Assembly: GCA_018644745.1 (NCBI GenBank)
Contig: JABGPX010000908.1
Location: 1-8,015, forward strand
Length of the DNA: 8,015 nucleotides
From: Spirochaetales bacterium
GTDB lineage: Bacteria > Spirochaetota > Spirochaetia > ARS1246
Reading direction: 5' to 3'
Part shown: piece by piece, positions 1-6,318 of the stretch
How positions within the stretch are numbered: position 1 is the first letter of the stretch
Layout: each line of letters opens with the position of its first letter
Position numbers and translations under genes: made by a program
The notes under the pieces: model-generated
The model's input: only the letters and a program-made list of their open reading frames with translations
Databases searched by the model: none
Told to the model about the DNA's origin: nothing

Positions 1-2247
1 GTTTACGGCGGTATCGGGGTTGAAAGGATTGAACTCAACGAAGATACCATCTGGTCCGGCCGGCCGAGTGATGAAGACGGCTACACCATCAAGGAAAACA
101 TCGAGCAGGTGCGCCGGCTGCTTCGCAAAAAGCAGTATTCCGCCGCTGACGAGCTGACCGATACAATGACCGGTGAGCACGACAGTCAATCTTACCAAAT
201 GGCAGGCAACCTGTATCTCAATTTTGATGAATCGGAAGAGGCGTTAGGTTACAAGCGGACTCTTGATATCAGCACCGCGGTCTCGACCAGCAGCTATGAG
301 AAAGACGGGGTGAAATTTCACCGTGAGAGCTTTATTTCGGCCCCTCACCAGGTGATGGCTATCCGGATTACCGCCGATCAGCCGGGCTCGATTTCTTTCA
401 GCCTTTCGATGGATTCTCAGATGCACTATGAGACCGGCACGGGAAAAAGCAGTTTCACCTTATATGGAAATTGTCCGTACAGTAATAAGTCCCGCGGGCT
501 TGATGTTGCGGGGTCGCTTGTCTGGGAGAAGGACGGCACGGGAGGAATGAAGTATGTCGTAAAAACGAGGATTCTGAACAGCGGCGGAGAGGTGAGCAGC
601 GACGGCAGCACTTTGAAAGTCGAGGGAGCTGACGAAGTTGTCCTATTGCTTACGATAGAGACGGGTTTTCTTCGTTTTGATCAGGAGCCATCGGATGCTA
701 CGGGGGTTATGGAAAAGGTCTGCGATAGTCAACTCGAAGAAGCCGCGGGTCTCGGCTGGGGCGCTCTAAAAGACGCGCATTGCAGAGACTATGCGGAACT
801 CTACGAACGTATGAGTTTTTCCCTTGATGCGGATGATAATCGGGATACCGATGATATTCTCAAGAACTGTAAGGATCCGGCCATGGATCCCGCATTGGTC
901 AACCTGGTTTTTAACTACGGCCGATATCTCCTCATCAGTTCATCCCGTTCCGGAACTCAACCCGCAAATCTCCAGGGTATCTGGAACGATAAGCTTAATG
1001 CACCTTGGCGGTGCAACTACACGATTAATATAAACACGGAGATGAACTATTGGCCGGCGGAGACTTGCAATCTGGCTGATTGCGCCGAACCGATGCTGCG
1101 ATTTGTTCGCGAGATCGCGGATTCCGGCAGGCGCACCGCAAAGAAACTTTACGGAGCGAGGGGTTGGTGTTCCCATCATAACAGCGATCTCTGGCGTTAC
1201 ACCTATACCGGCGGCAGACGTGCCCAGCACGCATTCTGGCCCGTATGCGGTGCCTGGCTCTGCCAGCATCTCTGGGAACATTATGCTTTCAGCGGCGACC
1301 GCGGTTTTCTGGCCGAAGCACTTCCGATAATGAAGGATGCCGCTGCATTTCTCCTCGACTTCATGATCGAAAATGAAAAGGGCGAACTCATTACCTCACC
1401 GTCGACTTCCCCTGAGAATCGCTTTTTCGATCCGGGTACCGGAGAGCCTGCCAGTGTATGCGAAGCCAGTGCCATGGATATGACAATGATCCGCGAGCTC
1501 TTTGAGAACATCATTGAAGGCAGCACCGTTCTGGATGATCGGGATGAACTGCTCGCCGAAATACAGACTGCATATACGAAACTTGCCATGCCGAAGATCG
1601 GGAGCGACGGCCGTCTGCTTGAATTCGACATCGAGGCCGAAGAACCCGAACCGTCGCACCGGCATGTATCCCATATGTATGGAGTATATCCCGGCTGGAT
1701 GTTTACACCGGATTCCAACCAGGAGTATTTTGAGGCCTGCCGCAAGTCCCTCGATGCGCGGGGAGACAAAAGCACCGGCTGGGCAATGGGCTGGCGTGTC
1801 GCCCTTTGGGCGCGCCTCGGAGACGGCAACCGGGCACTCAAAGTCCTTGGAAGTCTTCTGTGTTATATCAACGCCGATGCAAGCATGAACTACAGCAACG
1901 GCGGCGGACTCTATGCCAATCTTTGGGACGCTCATCCGCCGTTTCAAATCGACGGCAACTTCGGTGTTACCGCCGGAATCGCCGAAATGCTGCTCCAGAG
2001 TCATCAGGTCCTGAACGGCAAAAGGGTTATTACATTGCTTCCGGCGCTGCCCGATTCTTGGGACGGGGGCAGTGCGGCCGGTATTAGGGCTCGTGGCGGC
2101 GTTGAGGCGGCCTTTAGCTGGAAGAACGGTAAAGTGGTGAGCCTCACCCTCGAAGCAAAAAGGGATATCGAGCTGACACTGAAGTACAACGGCCGCGCCA
2201 AGGATATAACGCTTTCGGCTGGTGAGAGGCAGATAATAGAACCATGA
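1..2247 (+). CDS. GH95-family alpha-L-fucosidase (5' partial)
   Basis: This is a glycoside hydrolase of family 95, which hydrolyses terminal alpha-1,2-linked L-fucose (some members act on alpha-L-galactose) with inversion. The frame is open from base 1, giving 748 visible codons; the first residues (VYGGIGVERIELNEDTIWSG) match the conserved N-terminal region of the family, so only a few tens of residues plus any signal peptide are missing and export cannot be judged. Visible codons 1 to about 270 look like the N-terminal beta-sandwich, about 290-660 like the (alpha/alpha)6 catalytic barrel, and the rest like a C-terminal beta domain. Family hallmarks are present: LQGIWN (970-987), NIN within TININTEMNYWPAE (Asn codons at 1027 and 1033, corresponding to the paired catalytic Asn), SPSTSPEN with the putative general-acid Glu at 1414-1416, and FQIDGNFG with Asp at 1951-1953. 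The GTG at 109 is internal, not the start. It overlaps the next gene by ATGA. Family is certain; exact substrate is not. Confidence 0.93.
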   Translation, partial: VYGGIGVERIELNEDTIWSGRPSDEDGYTIKENIEQVRRLLRKKQYSAADELTDTMTGEHDSQSYQMAGNLYLNFDESEEALGYKRTLDISTAVSTSSYEKDGVKFHRESFISAPHQVMAIRITADQPGSISFSLSMDSQMHYETGTGKSSFTLYGNCPYSNKSRGLDVAGSLVWEKDGTGGMKYVVKTRILNSGGEVSSDGSTLKVEGADEVVLLLTIETGFLRFDQEPSDATGVMEKVCDSQLEEAAGLGWGALKDAHCRDYAELYERMSFSLDADDNRDTDDILKNCKDPAMDPALVNLVFNYGRYLLISSSRSGTQPANLQGIWNDKLNAPWRCNYTININTEMNYWPAETCNLADCAEPMLRFVREIADSGRRTAKKLYGARGWCSHHNSDLWRYTYTGGRRAQHAFWPVCGAWLCQHLWEHYAFSGDRGFLAEALPIMKDAAAFLLDFMIENEKGELITSPSTSPENRFFDPGTGEPASVCEASAMDMTMIRELFENIIEGSTVLDDRDELLAEIQTAYTKLAMPKIGSDGRLLEFDIEAEEPEPSHRHVSHMYGVYPGWMFTPDSNQEYFEACRKSLDARGDKSTGWAMGWRVALWARLGDGNRALKVLGSLLCYINADASMNYSNGGGLYANLWDAHPPFQIDGNFGVTAGIAEMLLQSHQVLNGKRVITLLPALPDSWDGGSAAGIRARGGVEAAFSWKNGKVVSLTLEAKRDIELTLKYNGRAKDITLSAGERQIIEP

Positions 2248-3179
2248 ACCGAAGGCAGATGGTTAAAGATGCAATTTCCCACAAGGCGACGGAACGGGTG
2301 CCTTACTGTATCGATTTCACCCGGGAGGCCAGGAGCATATTTCAGGAGAAAACCGGATGCCGCAGTGCCGACGAGTTCATAGACAACGACATTATTCAAG
2401 TTTCTCCTCCCTGGTGGGGATGGGACGGCCTTGGCCCTGAATGGGGATTGATGGATGCCCCGGCTTCCGTGCCTGGAGTGCAGGGGCGAGGCAGCTATTC
2501 GGATTTTCGCGATCAGCTGAAAATGCTCCGGGATCACAGTGACAAGTATATTCTGGCTATGATATACGGCTCTCATTTCGAGAAGGCCAACAATGCCCGC
2601 AGCATAGAACACTTCCTGGCCGATATGGCCGGGGAGCCGGCATTTGCTCAGAGTCTGCTCGATCGCATTATAGAAAAGAACATGGTGATGCTCGACAATT
2701 TCCTTGGCAGCCCGGAGATTGACGGCGTACTGCTTGGGAGTGACTGGGGTTCCCAATTGGATCTTCTCATGTCGCCGTCTACCTGGGAAGCTATGATCCG
2801 GCCCGGAGAACAGCGGGAATACGATCTGGTTCATAGCTTCGGGAAAGATGTCTGGGTTCATTCCTGCGGCAATATTGTGAAGGTTATACCCTCGTTAATT
2901 GAAATCGGTCTCGATGTGCTTAATCCTGTGCAGCCGGAGTGTAATGATCTCGAGACTCTTAAAGATGATTATGGGGATAAGCTTGCTTTCTGGGGCGGGA
3001 TCAGCACGCAGAGGGCGCTGCCCTACGGGACCGTAAACGAAGTAAAAGAGGAAACCCGGCGTGTTCGTGAACTCATGTCTGCCGACGGCGGATATGTGCT
3101 GGCTCCAGCTCAGCATATTCAAGCGGACGTACCTATAGAGAACATTCTGGCTTTGATCGAAACGGCGCAGAACGGTTAG
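2244..3179 (+). CDS. URO-D-like protein, methylcobamide methyltransferase relative
   Basis: A 311-residue member of the uroporphyrinogen decarboxylase/MtaA-CmuA superfamily (TIM-barrel). Characterised relatives move methyl groups between corrinoid proteins and thiols or folates; this branch has no function I can name. The N-terminus (MNRRQMVKDAISHKATERVP) matches the usual start of the family, supporting ATG 2244, which overlaps the fucosidase stop (ATGA) and suggests translational coupling. Residues H206-S-C208-G are the conserved His-x-Cys zinc-binding pair, followed by NPVQPE and GGIST. The usual third ligand, a Cys in a PGCGI-like loop near the C-terminus, is replaced by APAQHIQ (residues 287-293), so H291 might substitute or zinc binding may be lost. 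At 311 residues it is short for the family (commonly about 340-380). A true haem-pathway decarboxylase is unlikely given the HxC motif and the absence of haem genes. A paralogue lies at 7483-8015 on the other strand. Confidence 0.85.
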   Translation: MNRRQMVKDAISHKATERVPYCIDFTREARSIFQEKTGCRSADEFIDNDIIQVSPPWWGWDGLGPEWGLMDAPASVPGVQGRGSYSDFRDQLKMLRDHSDKYILAMIYGSHFEKANNARSIEHFLADMAGEPAFAQSLLDRIIEKNMVMLDNFLGSPEIDGVLLGSDWGSQLDLLMSPSTWEAMIRPGEQREYDLVHSFGKDVWVHSCGNIVKVIPSLIEIGLDVLNPVQPECNDLETLKDDYGDKLAFWGGISTQRALPYGTVNEVKEETRRVRELMSADGGYVLAPAQHIQADVPIENILALIETAQNG

Positions 3180-3185
3180 CTAATT

Positions 3186-3310
3186 GAGGGGCAGCAATGA
3201 AGAAAAAACCTGTGAAGATGCGCCTCACACCTCGAGGGTTATCTCGCGGCCGAGCCACTCATATTTGGCCTGCGATGATTCGTTGTAGGGAAGATGCTCA
3301 ACATCCGTAA
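3186..3310 (+). other. Ribosome binding site and short ORF, possible remnant gene start
   Basis: GAGGGG (3186-3191) lies five bases before an ATG at 3197, a near-ideal translation start 17 bases after the stop of the preceding URO-D-like gene on the same strand. The frame encodes MKKKPVKMRLTPR and then continues to a TAA at 3308-3310, 37 residues in all. From 3225 onward it is antisense to the activase gene, so the later residues are probably meaningless. Its first dozen residues look like an authentic N-terminus. It may be the stump of a third gene of the plus-strand operon cut off when the opposing operon was joined here, a tiny real peptide, or chance. No recognised family. Confidence 0.25.
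3203..3229 (-). terminator. Putative Rho-independent terminator of the glycyl radical operon
   Basis: Read on the minus strand, TGTGAGG (3229-3223), a five-base loop CGCAT, and CTTCACA (3217-3211) form a 7-bp stem with one G-U pair. Two G residues and then six T residues (3208-3203) follow. The stem includes the activase stop codon TGA (3227-3225), so translation termination and the hairpin overlap. The stem is short and only moderately GC-rich, so strength is uncertain. There is no T-tract on the plus-strand side, so it would serve only the minus-strand operon. It sits in the 45-bp gap between the convergent gene sets. Confidence 0.5.
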
Positions 3311-4040
3311 TACCGGATGCGGATGCAAGCTTGCCGACAGCGGTCAGGTTCGCTTCTGTATCGGTTATTCCCGGAATGAGGGGCACCCGTATGCGGATTT
3401 TTTCTGCCGAAAGGCGGCAAAGATTCTCAAGTATGTTATCGTTGCCTGCACCGGTCCAGCGTTCATGGTCCCGGCTATCGGCGAGCTTTATGTCGTACAT
3501 TATCAGGTCGCAGAGCTCCGCAATCGGCTCGAGAGTTTCCCATGCGCAGGCACCGCAGGTTTCGATGGCGGTGTGAATCCCTTCGCCCTTGCATCCCGTG
3601 AGAATCTCCATTGCAAACTTCGGCTGAGCGGTTACCTCACCGCCGGTGATGGTGATGCCGCCCCGGCTGTGCTTGAAAAATGGTTTCATCCGTATTGCCT
3701 TTTCGATAACTACCGATGCATCGATGGTATAGCCCTTTATCGCCAGGGCGCTTGTCGGGCAAGCGTCCGCGCATATTCCGCAGGCGGTGCATGATTCCCT
3801 GTTGAGGGTGTGTTCCCCGGCGTCCATCGAATGCACATGCTCGGGACACACAGCGGCGCATGTACCGCAAATCGTGCATTTGTTTTGAATATATATCAGC
3901 TCCGGTTCGAAGCTCTGGGATTCCGGGCTGTGACACCATTCACATGAAAGCGGACAGCCTTTGAGATACGCCGCGAGCCGAATACCCGGACCGTCATGAA
4001 CCGCGAAGCTGTCAATATCGAAAACAAGACCGGTGCTCAT
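3225..4040 (-). CDS. Glycyl radical enzyme activating protein (radical SAM, two ferredoxin clusters)
   Basis: This 271-residue cytoplasmic radical-SAM enzyme is of the PflA-like activase group. It uses SAM and a reduced 4Fe-4S cluster to abstract a hydrogen from the partner enzyme's glycine and so create the glycyl radical. The SAM-cluster motif is C29-x3-C33-x2-C36 in LKGCPLSCEWCHSPES, preceded by the family signature HDGPGIR (15-21). A ferredoxin-like insert carries two further CxxCxxCxxxC motifs (C55, C58, C61, C65 and C84, C87, C90, C94), as in activases of non-PFL glycyl radical enzymes; PFL's own activase lacks this insert. GGE (133-135) is the SAM-binding motif. I chose ATG 4040 because it is four bases after the upstream stop, has AGGAAGGA (4055-4048) seven bases before it, and gives the normal N-terminus; an upstream in-frame GTG at 4085 would only add a tail overlapping the preceding gene. 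Its substrate is almost surely the neighbouring glycyl radical enzyme. Confidence 0.95.
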   Translation of the reverse strand: MSTGLVFDIDSFAVHDGPGIRLAAYLKGCPLSCEWCHSPESQSFEPELIYIQNKCTICGTCAAVCPEHVHSMDAGEHTLNRESCTACGICADACPTSALAIKGYTIDASVVIEKAIRMKPFFKHSRGGITITGGEVTAQPKFAMEILTGCKGEGIHTAIETCGACAWETLEPIAELCDLIMYDIKLADSRDHERWTGAGNDNILENLCRLSAEKIRIRVPLIPGITDTEANLTAVGKLASASGITDVEHLPYNESSQAKYEWLGREITLEV

Positions 4041-4044
4041 GAGT

Positions 4045-6318
4045 TTATCCTTCCTGCCTTTTAATATGGTGATCCTGCTGCTCACGGCTCAGAGCTGTGA
4101 AATAGGCGCACCAGCCACCCATTCTTACCCGGAGTGACTCGTGCCGGTCCGGATGGGCCTGCGCGTCTTTTAGCTCCTCTGTATCGGCGACGGTGATAGT
4201 AAGCATTGATCCGCCTGTCTCCATAAATCCTCTTACCAGGCCAGTTAGTCGGCTCGTGCCATCGGGGCCTTCGACATTGCTCGCGCCGATACGCAGATCA
4301 AGCGGTCCGCCGGCGGGAAGCTTGTCGTGGGGCATCGATCCGTATGAAAGGATGGCCGGAGGAATGCCCTGGGCGTCGCGTCCTAATGCAGGTGAGAAAT
4401 TTGACGAGACCGGCTCGCCGGCCCGCCTGCCGTCGGGCGACGCACCCAATCCCTCACCGATACCGATGTACCAGGAAAAGGTTGCAACTCCGCAGGGGAA
4501 TCGGACCACCGAGGCGTTTTCCGCCGCGGCTTTGGCTACGATCGAGGTAAATCCATCGATTACTTTTCGGCCCATTTCGTCGGCCTCAAGATTATCATTG
4601 CCATACTTGGGCGCCCTCTGCATGAGCAGGCGGATATTCTCGGAATCCTTGAAATTCGTGTCTAGCGCTCTCCGCACGTCGGTCATAGCGACGTCACGGT
4701 TATCAAATACAATTTTCTTTATCCCGCAGAGAGAATCTATTGTATGCGCTGCGCTTTCCGCGAGCATACCGTGAGTTCTGTACTTTGCGCCTCCCGCGGT
4801 CAGATCGGTGCCCGATTCAAGGGCCCCCTGGATGAGAGAACTCAGAAGCGGAACCGGCGCATAAATGCTTCTTTCGTCGATGTTGTCGCATACCTTTGCC
4901 ACCGTATTATCTATCATATGCTTCATTTGCAATGCGAATGCATCCCATAACTGCTCGAAAGAAAGAAAAGCCTCGACCGGCCCCGTATCGATACCTTCAC
5001 GTTCGCCGGTGAGACGGGTAATACCTCTGTTCAGGGTCCATTCGAGGCAGAGCATTAAGCTCAAACGCTGAAACTTGAAATCGGTTCTTCCGGGAATTAT
5101 TACTTCCCAGCACCCGTCATTCGTATAATCTCTTGCGTCCTCAAGCTCAATACCCAATGCCTCCAGAGAGGGTATGAGCTGATCATCGTTAAAGAAGGCG
5201 GGCATCCCACCTCCGTTTTTCAGGATCTCACATGCATAGGAAATCAAACCATCTGGAGATTGCTTGTGAGCCCGCACCGTCACGAGGGGATTGGTCATCT
5301 TATTGCCGTGGAAACTGCGAAGGATAAGAAAGGATGCAAGATTTGTGCCGTCCGAACCATCCGGTCGTATGCCCCCAACGATGATATTCTGGAGCCAGTG
5401 ATTCGTTGCGTCCAGCCGGTCGCGGGAACGTCCGAGCTGAGATGAGGTTCCGTGGCGTGTTCTATTACCGGTATCAATGGGTTCATCCTTCCTGTTTTCG
5501 GCAAGCTGTTCTTCGCTTGTCTGCGCCCGCTCGTTGAATTTCAAGGTGAAGCAGTCGACAAGTTCAGCGGCCTGTTCGATAGTAATATCTCCATTCGCCA
5601 GATCCTTTTCCAAAAAGGGCTGAATATACTGATCGACTCTCCCGAGGGCGTTGTTGTTTTTGCTAGCATGAAAAATCATGTGCAGGAGCCAGACCGATTG
5701 CAATGCCTGCCAGAAAGTCTGCGCGGGCAGGCCTGGTACGGTTCGTAGATTAGCCGACATCGTGAGCAGCTCTGCTGCCCGGGATTCACTTGCGGATGAC
5801 GCATCAACGGCACATTGATCGGCGAGCCGGGATGCGAAATCGAGAACACCTTGAAGAGCGATTTCTACGGATTCAAAAAAAACTATTTGTTCGGGGTCAC
5901 CGCAGGTAAGGCGGGCTTTTTCGGCCTGGTCGATGATTCCGCTTAGTCCCGTTGAAAGCAGAAGCGGGTAGTCCGGCACTATATGACCAAAACAGCCTGT
6001 ACCTAATCCTTGTTTCTCCGCCTCTTTTGACTCTTCAGGTGTCAGATATTCCGGGAATCCGCCTTCGGCGTGCAGCCGGGGCTCCTCCAGAGTGAGGGAA
6101 CCGGCGAACAGCTGTCCATCCCACAACTGAGTCGGCATACGGGAAACTTTCAAAGCGAGGGCTTTTGCTTTCCGAACAGCAATCGGCGTTTGGGCGTCAA
6201 GCGGTTTAATTACCTCTGGGCATGCCCATGTTTCAGCGGTTAGATACATCGCCTGCCTTACCCGCGAGCGCAGGTTCTCGACGCGGCGGGTGTCTTTTAT
6301 ATCCAAAACGCTTTTCAC
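4045..6318 (-). CDS. Glycyl radical enzyme of the PFL/diol dehydratase superfamily, substrate unknown
   Basis: This 757-residue oxygen-sensitive enzyme belongs to the family that uses a backbone glycyl radical and a thiyl radical to drive C-C, C-O, C-N or C-S bond cleavage. The C-terminal glycyl radical motif is RMGGWCAYF, with G735 the expected radical site (canonical form RVxGY). The thiyl Cys is C403 in NDGCWEV with the partner Glu E405, giving the GCxE pattern of dehydratase/lyase-type members instead of the CC pair of true pyruvate formate-lyase. GRVDQYIQPFLEKD marks the conserved middle of the PFL domain. The loop GCWEVIIPG differs from the GCVEP of glycerol, propanediol and choline enzymes, so I do not assign a substrate. 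GTG 6318 is chosen over TTG 6342 because AGGAG (6328-6324) lies five bases before it and it forms a GTGA overlap with the preceding stop. The activase follows after four bases. Automated labels such as formate C-acetyltransferase would probably be wrong. Confidence 0.93.
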   Translation of the reverse strand: MKSVLDIKDTRRVENLRSRVRQAMYLTAETWACPEVIKPLDAQTPIAVRKAKALALKVSRMPTQLWDGQLFAGSLTLEEPRLHAEGGFPEYLTPEESKEAEKQGLGTGCFGHIVPDYPLLLSTGLSGIIDQAEKARLTCGDPEQIVFFESVEIALQGVLDFASRLADQCAVDASSASESRAAELLTMSANLRTVPGLPAQTFWQALQSVWLLHMIFHASKNNNALGRVDQYIQPFLEKDLANGDITIEQAAELVDCFTLKFNERAQTSEEQLAENRKDEPIDTGNRTRHGTSSQLGRSRDRLDATNHWLQNIIVGGIRPDGSDGTNLASFLILRSFHGNKMTNPLVTVRAHKQSPDGLISYACEILKNGGGMPAFFNDDQLIPSLEALGIELEDARDYTNDGCWEVIIPGRTDFKFQRLSLMLCLEWTLNRGITRLTGEREGIDTGPVEAFLSFEQLWDAFALQMKHMIDNTVAKVCDNIDERSIYAPVPLLSSLIQGALESGTDLTAGGAKYRTHGMLAESAAHTIDSLCGIKKIVFDNRDVAMTDVRRALDTNFKDSENIRLLMQRAPKYGNDNLEADEMGRKVIDGFTSIVAKAAAENASVVRFPCGVATFSWYIGIGEGLGASPDGRRAGEPVSSNFSPALGRDAQGIPPAILSYGSMPHDKLPAGGPLDLRIGASNVEGPDGTSRLTGLVRGFMETGGSMLTITVADTEELKDAQAHPDRHESLRVRMGGWCAYFTALSREQQDHHIKRQEG
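4048..4055 (-). promoter_or_regulatory. Ribosome binding site of the activase gene
   Basis: On the minus strand AGGAAGGA lies seven bases before ATG 4040. It sits inside the last codons of the glycyl radical enzyme gene, whose TAA is at 4047-4045. It decides the activase start in favour of 4040 over the GTG at 4085, and its position suggests coupled translation of enzyme and activase. Confidence 0.75.

Noticed and set aside
1281..2004. Two overlapping minus-strand open frames of 186 and 202 codons
   Set aside because: Both lie antisense within the GH95 catalytic domain with low-complexity Ser/Arg/Ala-rich translations and no motifs; shadows of the coding strand.
2004..2861. 285-codon open frame on the minus strand
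   Set aside because: It is antisense to the end of the GH95 gene and most of the URO-D-like gene, crosses their junction, has no recognisable domain, and both sense genes are clearly real.
2244..3179. Haem-biosynthetic uroporphyrinogen decarboxylase (hemE)
   Set aside because: The HxCG zinc-type motif belongs to the methyltransferase side of the superfamily and no haem-pathway neighbours are present.
3176..3183. Palindrome TTAGCTAA at the URO-D-like stop codon
   Set aside because: Only eight bases, AT-rich, no loop or T-tract; not supportable as a terminator or operator.
3294..4774. Plus-strand open frames of 166 and 193 codons antisense to the activase and glycyl radical enzyme
   Set aside because: The sense strand carries complete catalytic motifs over the same bases; the antisense translations match nothing.
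4045..6318. Calling the glycyl radical enzyme 1,2-propanediol dehydratase because fucose breakdown yields propanediol
   Set aside because: The active-site loop is GCWEV rather than GCVEP, no microcompartment shell or propionaldehyde gene is visible, and the fucosidase is in a separate convergent gene set.
4045..6318. Pyruvate formate-lyase assignment
   Set aside because: It lacks the adjacent Cys-Cys pair and has the Cys-x-Glu of lyase/dehydratase-type members; its activase has the ferredoxin insert that PFL activases lack.
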